Assembly: GCA_964464375.1 (NCBI GenBank)
Contig: CAYXFU010000020.1
Span: 1 to 59,962, forward strand
DNA: 59,962 bases
DNA from: CAIOZA01 sp964464375
GTDB lineage: Bacteria > Bacteroidota > Ignavibacteria > Kapaibacteriales > UBA2268
Direction of reading: 5' to 3'
The translations under genes and the position numbers were made by a program. This document shows, piece after piece, positions 35,370-43,756 of the stretch; the first letter of the stretch is position 1; every line of letters starts with the position of its first letter. Under the pieces are notes generated by a model that was not told where the DNA came from, made no database searches, and worked only from the letters and a program-made list of their open reading frames with translations.

Positions 35370-36815
35370 ATGAAAAAAATAGCATTGTTTATATTGTTAG
35401 CTTTATCGCTTTTAAGCATCGTTGAGTCCAAAGCTCAGTCAAGAAAGGAATTGATTGACTCACTTTCTACAATTGATCCTGAGATCAGAAAATACTTCCC
35501 AAGGTGGAGAATCTGCGAGACAGATCTCCAGATACAGATTTTTCAGGCTTTCAAGCTCATCGGTTTCGATGAAAAATTGCTTGATAAAAACAAAATTGAA
35601 TTATTAGCCGCTCCACATCCTGATCCTTATATGTCATTTGATATTCTTTTGATCACATGCGGCAGGGCAGTACTAAATTCAGCGGAAATCAATACAAATT
35701 TTGGTAAAAATTTATATGACATACTTTCTGGTGAAGGTTTCTTTGCTAGAAGAAACAATCCGCCGGCAACTGAATTAAGAGCAAGAGATTACTGCTATAT
35801 TGAAATTCCACCCGACATTCCTGTTTCTGCAACAGAAGCTGATGCTATTATCAACTTCCTGAGACCGACTAATGTTACACATGCAATATCATTATCTTTA
35901 TTTGAACAATCATTAAAGATAGGAAAAACAGGTTTCTGGATAAGTTCAATAATTGGAAACGACGAAGTCGGACTACCCTTCTGGACAGCCGGTCAATCAA
36001 AAATCGTTCTACAGAGACCATTATATGCTAATAATGATCCTGTTACCAGTACAAGAATCCCTTATCTTATTAATGCATACATGGGTGGTGCATACAGACT
36101 GACTTCCGGTATTAATCCAGATGGAACAGCTCTCAGCTGGATTCCTGAAAGGCACCTGAATGCAGGTCCCGGTGGCAAACTCGTAGCCGGATTAGATTTC
36201 AATATGCCTTTCCATCCTCAGTTCGGTGTTCATTTTGGTATGGAACTGCCTATGTCTGAAACCAGACGTGAAGCCATAGAAGAATCAAAATATGCTTATG
36301 TTCCTATGCGCGATGAAGTCGGTTTTAATGAATTTGACTATAGATATGGAAACAAAGATTTTACTTTCAAGAATGTAACTACTTTACTTCGTGGAACAGG
36401 TCAGTTCTCTTTATTCTATTGTCTGTGGCTTGGTGAAAATAAGGGCGATTTTGAAAACTTCTTCAGATTTGATTTCGGAATGTCATACATGGAAGCCAAG
36501 GAATATGGAGTTTATAGAGACGACAAGAGTTTTATTTCTTACATAGAGCCAAATGGGATTGATGGCCTTAAAACCTACAAACCAAATGAATTCGGTGATT
36601 GGATTTATGCTAAGGCAGAATACAGAAACCAGGCAATCTGGCCATTTGGTCTTAGTATTCAGTACTCCAACCAGACTATGCTCGGTAGAGTCTATGTGCC
36701 ACTTGTTAATTGGTTGTATATCGAAGCTAAGGTTGCAACACTTCTCAGAGGTGCCAGACCTTTCGAGAACAAGACATTCTTTATGATTTCTCCTGTACTT
36801 AGATTGACAATATAA
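35370..36815 (+). CDS. Second outer-membrane barrel-type protein of the GldM-like locus
   Basis: A 481-residue protein with a Sec signal peptide (about 1-23, ending SKAQS). Its mixed N-terminal domain (about 24-190) has FPRWRICETDLQIQIFQAF, and the C-terminal part (about 225-481) has alternating strand patterns (GGKLVAGLDFNMPFHPQFGVHFGMEL is part of one hairpin), ending in the strand SPVLRLTI. The general plan resembles the preceding 574-residue protein: periplasmic domain, then barrel. I could not align the two by eye. It ends 16 bp before a hairpin that separates it from the VWA-OmpA gene. Function unknown; outer-membrane location is inferred. Confidence 0.6.
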   Translation: MKKIALFILLALSLLSIVESKAQSRKELIDSLSTIDPEIRKYFPRWRICETDLQIQIFQAFKLIGFDEKLLDKNKIELLAAPHPDPYMSFDILLITCGRAVLNSAEINTNFGKNLYDILSGEGFFARRNNPPATELRARDYCYIEIPPDIPVSATEADAIINFLRPTNVTHAISLSLFEQSLKIGKTGFWISSIIGNDEVGLPFWTAGQSKIVLQRPLYANNDPVTSTRIPYLINAYMGGAYRLTSGINPDGTALSWIPERHLNAGPGGKLVAGLDFNMPFHPQFGVHFGMELPMSETRREAIEESKYAYVPMRDEVGFNEFDYRYGNKDFTFKNVTTLLRGTGQFSLFYCLWLGENKGDFENFFRFDFGMSYMEAKEYGVYRDDKSFISYIEPNGIDGLKTYKPNEFGDWIYAKAEYRNQAIWPFGLSIQYSNQTMLGRVYVPLVNWLYIEAKVATLLRGARPFENKTFFMISPVLRLTI

Positions 36816-36831
36816 TTTAGGCAAAATATCA

Positions 36832-36868
36832 AACGCCCTCTGACCTTTAAGAAAAGTTAGAGGGTGTT
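36832..36868 (+). terminator. Intra-locus hairpin, possible partial terminator
   Basis: A 13-bp stem with two G-U pairs (36832-36844 with 36856-36868, core CCCTCT/AGAGGG) has an 11-base loop and a short T-rich tail. It sits between the second barrel gene and the VWA-OmpA gene. It could end transcription of the first three genes, reduce read-through or stabilise the upstream mRNA. Confidence 0.6.
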
Positions 36869-36909
36869 TTGGTTTAAAAGAAAGATTACATAACGAGGTA
36901 TTGAATTAG

Positions 36910-38235
36910 ATGAATCGCAAATTAATATATATTTTTACTTTTCTCTTACTGTTAACAATAAATCTATCAGCTCAGTCAGCCAATCAGGATTCAGCACAAA
37001 AAACAAAGCAAATGATGCAGGATGCCAGGGTTATTTCTGAAAAGAAGAGTATTGCATTGACTATCCGGAATGTTGATATTGGCAAATTTCCTGAAATTAA
37101 CATCATGGTCGAAGCATTCAACACTTTTGGGGAACCCCTCGACACACTTAGAGCTGAGGAAGTTTCTGTTGTTGAGAATGGTACAGAGAAAAAAGTAATA
37201 TCGATAAAGAAAATTTCTGTTAAAGAAAGAGTTCCTGTAGATTTTATTTTTGCAATAGATATAACCGGATCGATGCAGAAATACATTGATGCCGTTAAGA
37301 ATTATGTTTCCACATTCACCACCTCGCTTGTTCGTAGAGGCATTGACTATCGTATTGGTCTTATTTTGTTTTCCGATATTGTGGAAAAGGTTTATCAGCC
37401 TACCGATAACGTCCAGACCTTTCTAACATGGCTGACACCTGTTAAGTCATTCGGTGGTGATGATGAAAAAGAAAATGCTCTTGAAGCATTGCGTTCTGCA
37501 ACAACAATGAATTACAGACCATCTGCAAACAGGGTTACTGTTATCGTCACAGACGCCCCTTATCATCAAGCCGGTGAAAAGGGCTCAGGAGCAACAAATC
37601 TAACAACCAAGAGCATTATAGACCTGTTAAATGACAAAGAATTGAGAGTCTTCTCAATAGTTCCTCCAAAACTTAGAGAATACAATCTTATTGCAGGAAG
37701 AACGAGGGGAACAGTATTCGATATTGATTATCCTTTTTCTACGATTTTGGATAATTTTTCGAATCAGCTGACTAATCTATATGCAATCAAATATAGAACA
37801 GATCTGCCGGCAATTCCTGATTCGATCAATATTGCTTTGCTGAATGAATCAAAAAAATTGCTCGTGCGCAAAACTATTCCTATTGTTGAGCTTGGACGTA
37901 AGTTAATCATCGAAAATCTGCTCTATGAAACAAATAGTTCAACTTTACCGGATTCGGTTTCAGAGCTTGAAGTATTGAAGTACTTTATGACAAACAAACC
38001 TAATGTCGCGATTCTTGTTGAAGGGCACACAGACGACAGAGGAAGCAACAAAATAAATGACGCATTGTCCCTTCAGCGAGCTGAGAGCGTCAAGAAGTAC
38101 CTAATTGCAAGAGGAATCAAAACAGCCCGCGTTAAAACTGTCGGCTACGGCAAACGAAGACCAATTGCATCGAATTTAACGGATTTCGGCAGAAAAATTA
38201 ACCGAAGAACAGAGATAGTAATTGTCGCAAAATAA
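36910..38235 (+). CDS. VWA-OmpA fusion, peptidoglycan-binding envelope protein
   Basis: A 441-residue exported protein with a Sec signal peptide (about 1-21, ending SAQSA). A linker beta-domain (about 45-100) leads to a von Willebrand A domain (about 110-300) with the MIDAS loop DITGS at residues 117-121, IGLILFSD, GGDDEKENALEAL and VIVTDAP. These are all the elements of a metal-ion-dependent adhesion site. The C-terminal OmpA domain (about 330-441) has EGHTDDRGSNKIN, LSLQRAESVKKYL, VGYGKRRP and GRKINRRTEIVI, including the Asp and Arg that grip diaminopimelate. It should tether the locus to peptidoglycan and use the VWA domain for protein binding. It is the last gene of the GldM-like locus, before a strong terminator. 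Confidence 0.88.
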   Translation: MNRKLIYIFTFLLLLTINLSAQSANQDSAQKTKQMMQDARVISEKKSIALTIRNVDIGKFPEINIMVEAFNTFGEPLDTLRAEEVSVVENGTEKKVISIKKISVKERVPVDFIFAIDITGSMQKYIDAVKNYVSTFTTSLVRRGIDYRIGLILFSDIVEKVYQPTDNVQTFLTWLTPVKSFGGDDEKENALEALRSATTMNYRPSANRVTVIVTDAPYHQAGEKGSGATNLTTKSIIDLLNDKELRVFSIVPPKLREYNLIAGRTRGTVFDIDYPFSTILDNFSNQLTNLYAIKYRTDLPAIPDSINIALLNESKKLLVRKTIPIVELGRKLIIENLLYETNSSTLPDSVSELEVLKYFMTNKPNVAILVEGHTDDRGSNKINDALSLQRAESVKKYLIARGIKTARVKTVGYGKRRPIASNLTDFGRKINRRTEIVIVAK

Positions 38236-38252
38236 AAACACCACATTTATAT

Positions 38253-38290
38253 GAAAAAGCCATTCGCTTAATAGTGAATGGCCTTTTTTT
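38253..38290. terminator. Bidirectional intrinsic terminator
   Basis: The stem GCCATTCGCT at 38259-38268 pairs with AGTGAATGGC at 38273-38282 (one G-U) around a TAAT loop. It is followed by seven T, and an A-run precedes it. It separates the VWA-OmpA gene (+) from the convergent PLP enzyme gene (-). Confidence 0.88.
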
Positions 38291-38307
38291 ATTGAAATAT
38301 TTTTAAC

Positions 38308-39492
38308 TTAGCAATATTCCAGGCCATCTTCTAATGTTTTGATAAGATCATCCACGTCTTCTATCCCAACAGAAATTCTGAGAAGACCATCAGGTATTTT
38401 TGCCTTCTCACGAAGTTCCTTGCCCATTCCTGCGTGAGTCATCGATGCCGGATGCTGAATTAAAGATTCTACGCCGCCAAGGCTGACAGCCAACTGCCAA
38501 AGCTTTATGTTGTTTAACAGATTTTTACCGGCTTCTAACCCACCCTTAAGCTCACATGCAATCATTGCTCCATAGCCATGCATCTGCTTTGCTGAAAGTG
38601 CAAACTGTGGATGGCTTGGTAAACCCGGATACATTACCCATTCGATTTTTGGATGATTCTCAAGGAACTGAGCGATTTTCATCGAGTTCTCTGTGGCTTT
38701 GTCAATTCTAAGTTTTAGTGTCTTGATCCCGCGATGAACAAGGAATGAGTTGAACGGATCAATTGTTCCACCGAAATGATTCAGTATTCTTCTAAAATGT
38801 GGATATTCTTCGATATTCTTGAGTACAATAATTCCTGCGACAACATCAGCGTGACCATTCAAAAATTTTGTCATACTATGAATGATATAATCTGCGCCAA
38901 GCTCGAATGGACGCTGATAGACAGGACTCATAAATGTATTGTCAACAGAAACCTTTGCGCCTGCTTTATGTGCGATATCAGCAATTTCTTGTATGTCGGA
39001 CATTATCAGAGTTGGGTTGCCGGGAGTTTCAATATGAACAAGTTTTGTGTTCGGCTTCATCGCTGCCCTAACAGCTTCAAGATTTGAAGAATCTACAGCC
39101 GTAACTTCAATTCCAAAATTACAGAGGATTGTAGTTAATAAAGTAAGAGTCGGCCCATAGACAGATTCACTGCAAACAACATGATCACCTGATTTGAGAA
39201 CTGCCATAAAAAGTGTTGAAACTGCTGCCATACCGCTCCCACAGCCAAGACCTTTTACTCCACCTTCTAATGCGGCAACAGAATCTTCCATTGCTTCGAT
39301 TGTGGGATTTCTCATTCGGGTATAAATATAACCATCTTCCTCACCCTTGAAGAGACGAGCTCCATGGTCAACATCCTTGAACTTAAAAGTAGATGTCTGA
39401 TAAATAGGTGGAATCACAGCTCCGAATTCATTTTCTTGAATACCGGCATGAATACATTTTGTATCCATAGCCATGTGCTTAACATCGTGCAT
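38308..39492 (-). CDS. Cys/Met-metabolism PLP enzyme (methionine gamma-lyase/cystathionine lyase type)
   Basis: A 394-residue fold-type I PLP enzyme of the trans-sulfuration family. Motifs are TKCIHAG at the start, YIYTRMRNPT (about 55-64), GCGSGMAA (about 83-90, phosphate grip), VDNTF (about 187-191) and the PLP lysine in SMTKFLNGHADV (about 212-223). Overall similarity is to methionine gamma-lyases, but at the position of their active-site Cys (ESVYGCT in classical enzymes) this protein has ESVYGPT. True gamma-lyase activity is therefore uncertain, and cystathionine beta/gamma-lyase or a sulfhydrylase is possible. It is a single gene between convergent and divergent neighbours. No SAM riboswitch is visible upstream. 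Confidence 0.85.
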   Translation of the reverse strand: MHDVKHMAMDTKCIHAGIQENEFGAVIPPIYQTSTFKFKDVDHGARLFKGEEDGYIYTRMRNPTIEAMEDSVAALEGGVKGLGCGSGMAAVSTLFMAVLKSGDHVVCSESVYGPTLTLLTTILCNFGIEVTAVDSSNLEAVRAAMKPNTKLVHIETPGNPTLIMSDIQEIADIAHKAGAKVSVDNTFMSPVYQRPFELGADYIIHSMTKFLNGHADVVAGIIVLKNIEEYPHFRRILNHFGGTIDPFNSFLVHRGIKTLKLRIDKATENSMKIAQFLENHPKIEWVMYPGLPSHPQFALSAKQMHGYGAMIACELKGGLEAGKNLLNNIKLWQLAVSLGGVESLIQHPASMTHAGMGKELREKAKIPDGLLRISVGIEDVDDLIKTLEDGLEYC

Positions 39493-39648
39493 AATTGCTC
39501 CAATAAATTTTATTATTTAAAAGTATTTCAATTTTTATTCAATTATAATCATGCAATTTAAAGGGATTAGATTTAACTACCAATATTAAATCAAAGTTTT
39601 AAGATAGTTTTTCGTCAAGTGGGTGTACAAATTATCTGAAAGGCTGGA

Positions 39649-41064
39649 ATGATCTTAAGGCAGAATCATGAAGAAATATTTAGTATTACCACTGAAGAAA
39701 TAAGTAGACTTCTAAACACTGCTCTATCAAAGGGCGGAGAGTTTGCAGAATTGTTTTTCGAATATAGAATTTCTTCATCGGTACTGATGGAGGAAGATAT
39801 AATCAAGAGTTCCAGTGAGAATATTATAAAGGGCGTTGGTATAAGAGTGATAAACGGTCTGCAGACCGGATATGCATATTCAAGTGATTTAAATTTTGAC
39901 AAAATCAGTAAAGCCGCATTGACTGCTGCTACAATCGCAAATACAAACTCAAAGTTCAATTCAATAAATCTGGACTTTCGCTCAACAAAAAATAATTCCT
40001 ATGATTTGATTTTACCTCTATCAAAAGAGAATCTTCAAACAAAGATTGAGTTAGTGAAAAAAGCTTATTCAGCCGCACTGAATTATGATAGTAAGATAAC
40101 AAAAGTCTCCTGCGGACTAGGTGACGAACTACAATTTGTTACCATAGCCAACAGCAATGGACTTCTCATAAGTGATCTAAGACCTCAGACTAGGCTTGGA
40201 GTGACCGTAACTGCTGACGATGGTAAGAACCGCACGACCGGTTTCAAAAGTGCCGGTGGTAGGGTTGGAATGGGATATTTCACTGATGAACTACTTGAAG
40301 GAGCTGGAAAAGCTTCATCAGAAGAGGCAATTATTCTGCTAGATGCAGTCGATGCTCCGAGTGGCGAACAAGTTGTAGTGTTAAGTAACGAGCAGTCTGG
40401 AGTTCTGATTCATGAAGCCATTGGACATCCTCTTGAAGCTGATAGTGTGAGAAAAGGAGCTTCGATAATGACTGGAAAATTAAATGAGATGGTCGCCAAT
40501 CCTATTGTTAGCATAATTGAGGATCCAACTATTCCTGAACTGAGAGGAAGTCTAAATATTGATGATGAAGGCACTGAAACTGAAAAAGTAGTTTTAGTTG
40601 AACATGGAAAGCTGGTTGGGTTTATGAATGACTATCTATCCGCAAAAGCTCTTGGACACAAGATGAACGGGCATGCCAGAAGAGAATCTTTTAGTTGCTC
40701 GCCGATTCCAAGAATGAATAATACTATTTTATTAAATGGAGAAAGCACAGCCGAAGAAATTATTTCATCAGTAAAAAGTGGTTTTTTTGCTAAAAGTTTC
40801 CAGGGTGGTATGGTAAATTCTACAGGAAAATTTACTTTTTCTGTAAATCTTGGATATATGATTGAAGATGGCAAACTAACTCAACCAATCAAGAACACAA
40901 CTTTAATCGGTTCAAATATCGAAATATTGAAAAGGATAGATATGGTTGGCGATGATATGGGATTCTTCCTCGGAAGCTGTGGTAAAGATGGTCAAACTGT
41001 TCCAGTAACCTGTGGAACACCAACTTTGAGAATTAGTAAAATGACTGTGGGAGGAACAAGATGA
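39649..41064 (+). CDS. tldD: Metalloprotease subunit TldD
   Basis: A 471-residue subunit of the TldD/TldE heterodimeric protease, which clips unfolded peptides inside a central cavity. The zinc motif HEAIGHPLEAD (His255, Glu256, His260) is intact, which marks it as the catalytic TldD rather than TldE. Other landmarks are GVGIRVINGLQTGYAYSSD near residues 62-80 and RRESF with PRMNNT (about 345-358). The C-terminal CGKDGQTVPV region contributes the third ligand Cys in known structures. The gene overlaps tldE by 4 bp (ATGA at 41061-41064), as expected for obligate partners. The start codon is the ATG at 39649. Confidence 0.93.
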   Translation: MILRQNHEEIFSITTEEISRLLNTALSKGGEFAELFFEYRISSSVLMEEDIIKSSSENIIKGVGIRVINGLQTGYAYSSDLNFDKISKAALTAATIANTNSKFNSINLDFRSTKNNSYDLILPLSKENLQTKIELVKKAYSAALNYDSKITKVSCGLGDELQFVTIANSNGLLISDLRPQTRLGVTVTADDGKNRTTGFKSAGGRVGMGYFTDELLEGAGKASSEEAIILLDAVDAPSGEQVVVLSNEQSGVLIHEAIGHPLEADSVRKGASIMTGKLNEMVANPIVSIIEDPTIPELRGSLNIDDEGTETEKVVLVEHGKLVGFMNDYLSAKALGHKMNGHARRESFSCSPIPRMNNTILLNGESTAEEIISSVKSGFFAKSFQGGMVNSTGKFTFSVNLGYMIEDGKLTQPIKNTTLIGSNIEILKRIDMVGDDMGFFLGSCGKDGQTVPVTCGTPTLRISKMTVGGTR

Positions 41065-42389
41065 TATCTAATCATGAATCAGATTTACAGAATACTGTCG
41101 AGAAGCTGGTAGATTTTGCAAGGAAGAATGGCGCAGATCAAGTACAAATATCCATCGGCTCAGGAGAAGAATTTACTGTCGAAGTTCTGAACAAAGAAAT
41201 CGAAAAACTCACTCAGGCTGGATCTCTCGGTCTGGGTATGAAGATTATTGTTGACAATAAGGTAGCGACAGCATCAACAAATGATATGGATGAGGATTCA
41301 CTTCTTGGAATGGTTCTCCGAACCCTTGAGAGAGCAAAATTGTCGAATATGGATGTTTTCTCTGGCTTACCAGAAAGTGTGTCAGAAATACCTGATATTG
41401 ATTTATTATTGTTCGATGACAAGATTGATGATTTAACTCCTGAGTATAAGATTAATTTTGCTCTGGAACTTGAACGGGTTTGTCTTTTGGACAAGAGAAT
41501 TGTTCTATCTGTAGGCTCCTATTATTCAACTCAGAAAAGCGAGCATTATCTTGCAAATTCTAAAGGGTTCAGCGGATCGTATAAAAGGTCTTCCTGTTCT
41601 TCAGGAATACATCTTCAGGCAGGAGATAACAATGAAAAGTTCGAGGATGGATGGTTCTCTACAGCGATTAATCCAGATGACATGCAATCTGTTGAATCCA
41701 TTTCAGCTAAAGCCGTAGAGAGGGCTGTAAGATTGATAGGAGCCAGAAAAATAGATTCTCAGATTGTTCCTGTTATCTTTGAACCTGGAGTAACTTCATC
41801 GTTGCTGGCTTTCCTATCTGGGACAATAAATGGTCATTCGATATATATGAACAGATCTCTATTCAAAGATAAATTAGGTGAGAAAATAGCCGCAGATATA
41901 GTTAACATTAAATCTGATGGACTTCTTCCAGGAAAATTCGGCTCAAAACTATTTGATGCCGAAGGTGTCGCAAGCAGAAATATCGATGTGATAGAAAATG
42001 GAGTTCTTAAATCCTATCTGCTTGATACATATTCCGCAAGAAAGCTGGACATGCAATCAACTGGCAATGCATCCGGTTCGAATAATTTTTATTTATGTCC
42101 GGGTAATAATTCTTTAGAAGCTATGATTAAATCTATAGATAATGGGATTCTTATAACCAAACTAATAGGGCAGGGGACTAATCCTGTAACCGGAGATATA
42201 TCTAAAGGTGCATTTGGACTTATGATAGAAAATGGCGAGATTAGCTATCCAGTTCACGAAATAACAATAAGTGGCAATCTAGCTGTTATTCTTAAAAATT
42301 TTGAAATGATTGGTAATGACTTCGAGTGGAACAGAACTATCGTCGGACCATCAATAAAGATTTCTGAATTATCGATTTCCGGTAAATAA
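41061..42389 (+). CDS. tldE: TldE/PmbA, partner of TldD
   Basis: A 442-residue non-catalytic partner of TldD. The N-terminal domain shows GSLGLGMKIIVDNKVATASTND (about 54-75). The C-terminal domain has VIFEPGVTSSLLAFLSG (about 235-251), where TldD has its HEAIGH motif, so no zinc site is present. GKFGSKLFDAEGVASRN, LLDTYSARKL, and NPVTGDISKGAFG near the end are typical PmbA strings. Together with TldD it processes peptides such as modified antibiotics or antitoxins; no peptide precursor gene is visible here. It is translationally coupled to tldD and convergent with the Rieske gene, with only 3 bp between. Confidence 0.93.
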   Translation: MISNHESDLQNTVEKLVDFARKNGADQVQISIGSGEEFTVEVLNKEIEKLTQAGSLGLGMKIIVDNKVATASTNDMDEDSLLGMVLRTLERAKLSNMDVFSGLPESVSEIPDIDLLLFDDKIDDLTPEYKINFALELERVCLLDKRIVLSVGSYYSTQKSEHYLANSKGFSGSYKRSSCSSGIHLQAGDNNEKFEDGWFSTAINPDDMQSVESISAKAVERAVRLIGARKIDSQIVPVIFEPGVTSSLLAFLSGTINGHSIYMNRSLFKDKLGEKIAADIVNIKSDGLLPGKFGSKLFDAEGVASRNIDVIENGVLKSYLLDTYSARKLDMQSTGNASGSNNFYLCPGNNSLEAMIKSIDNGILITKLIGQGTNPVTGDISKGAFGLMIENGEISYPVHEITISGNLAVILKNFEMIGNDFEWNRTIVGPSIKISELSISGK

Positions 42390-42392
42390 TTC

Positions 42393-42950
42393 TTAGAAGA
42401 AAATTTTAAGAATCCCTGTATTGCTATCGAAAGAAGTAGGATATTGATGTAGTGCTCTTTCTGCAGGTCCCTGCACAGCTTTGCCTTCATCAAATGCATC
42501 GAAACGTGATCCATGACATTTGCATACTATGTGTTTTGCATCACCTTTAATTCCGGTACTTGGTAGAACATTTGTATTCCCGGGTTTAAGAGGATCATAA
42601 CTGTCGCTTCCGAAGCAGTTATTGTGAGTACACATCGAAGAATAGCACTTGTATATATTCTGTGTTTGATTGATAGGATCAGGTATTCTTACAACGATTA
42701 CGGGCACTCCAAAATTAGCACGACCAAATGAGAGTATAAGACCTATTCCATTTCTTGTTAACCATTTGCTATAAGGAATCTCTTTAGTATTTATTTCATA
42801 AGTTTCATTGATTATTGCTTTGTTATCAACGAGATTGTCATTGAATGATTCACATGCTGTGAGGAAAGGTGTTGTCCCTAGAATGACTATTGAACTTATT
42901 GTCCCTGCCGATTTCTTTATAAAGTTCCGTCTGCTGTTGATTTCGATCAT
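42393..42950 (-). CDS. Rieske [2Fe-2S] protein, Tat-exported lipoprotein candidate
   Basis: A ~185-residue protein. Its N-terminus has a twin-arginine signal (NSRRNFIKK), a hydrophobic stretch and then FLTAC, a lipobox-like site, so it is probably a Tat-exported lipoprotein. The Rieske domain is classical: box 1 CTHNNC and box 2 CKCHGSRFD, giving two Cys and two His ligands plus the extra Cys in each box that form the stabilising disulfide of high-potential Rieske centres. GKAVQGPAERALHQYP completes the fold. The ATG at 42950 is preferred; a GTG at 42953 overlaps the upstream stop. It is the last gene of a three-gene redox cluster with a Tat/T9SS Rieske protein and a MauG-like cytochrome. Confidence 0.9.
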   Translation of the reverse strand: MIEINSRRNFIKKSAGTISSIVILGTTPFLTACESFNDNLVDNKAIINETYEINTKEIPYSKWLTRNGIGLILSFGRANFGVPVIVVRIPDPINQTQNIYKCYSSMCTHNNCFGSDSYDPLKPGNTNVLPSTGIKGDAKHIVCKCHGSRFDAFDEGKAVQGPAERALHQYPTSFDSNTGILKIFF

Positions 42951-42952
42951 CA

Positions 42953-43738
42953 CTATTTAGTCACAGTAAATGTTTGGGTCAAATTTAATGTATGATTAAT
43001 AACCATTCGAAAAAAATAATTCCCTGATTGATAATCATTTAATGCTAAATGGCATGAATAGTTCCCTTCTGAAATAAAACTATCAATCATTGTTTCCAAT
43101 TCATTTCCGCTAATATCATGAACCGACAGTTTAACATAAGATGGCTTTTCAATACCATATTTAAATTTAGTAAAGTTTGTACATGGATTGGGAAAGTTCT
43201 GTGAAAGATAGGATAGTTCTGGTATTTCATTGAGAGAATCAACCCCTACAATTGCAGGTATTTCAATGCTGAGGGTATCAACTCCATCAAATATGGTGAC
43301 ATATCTTTCAAGATTTTTCATAGAAACACCCCAGAAATAATTGCCGTCAGCTGTGTAACGCGATCCATGTCCTTTCTTACATTCGAAGAGAGGAACGATG
43401 AAATCAGGATTTAGCAATTCTACAGGGAATGCCTCATGAGGGCAAGACTCAGTAACAACAGTATATTCTGCATTGAATTCAATAGGATCAACTTTTGATA
43501 CAATGATTTTGGGGAAGCTGAACTTAGGATCCATAGCGTCAACATTCAACCGAACAGAACCCCACAGATCCTTCAGCACAGGATAGTCAGTGACCTTGAC
43601 TTTGTAAATTCCGGTAATCTTAGTGTCGTTCTCACTGATTTCCGGAATCACTCTTCCAAGACTAATATGCGGGCAGGCAACTGTTGTGATAGTTACTGCC
43701 AGCACTTGTTTCAGAAAATCTCTTCTATGTGAAGTCAT
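42953..43738 (-). CDS. Rieske-like protein with both a Tat signal and a T9SS sorting domain
   Basis: A 261-residue protein in three parts. It starts with a twin-arginine signal (SHRRDFLKQ, then a hydrophobic run to about residue 28). A Rieske-like domain (about 40-170) has box 1 ESCPHEAF and box 2 FECKKGHGSRY, followed by FWGVSMKNLERYVTIF. The last ~75 residues are a T9SS type A sorting domain (SQNFPNPCTNFTKF, SGNYFF, ending TFTVTK). Box 2 is C-x3-H instead of C-x2-H, and both disulfide Cys are missing, so cluster binding is likely but altered. The route implied is folded export through Tat, then outer-membrane passage through T9SS. It is 18 bp downstream of the MauG-like gene and abuts the second Rieske gene. 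Confidence 0.8.
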   Translation of the reverse strand: MTSHRRDFLKQVLAVTITTVACPHISLGRVIPEISENDTKITGIYKVKVTDYPVLKDLWGSVRLNVDAMDPKFSFPKIIVSKVDPIEFNAEYTVVTESCPHEAFPVELLNPDFIVPLFECKKGHGSRYTADGNYFWGVSMKNLERYVTIFDGVDTLSIEIPAIVGVDSLNEIPELSYLSQNFPNPCTNFTKFKYGIEKPSYVKLSVHDISGNELETMIDSFISEGNYSCHLALNDYQSGNYFFRMVINHTLNLTQTFTVTK

Positions 43739-43756
43739 ATACTACTACTAATATAA

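Noticed and set aside
39493..39648. Possible SAM riboswitch upstream of the Cys/Met PLP enzyme
   Set aside because: The region is AT-rich without the stems or conserved core of known SAM riboswitches.
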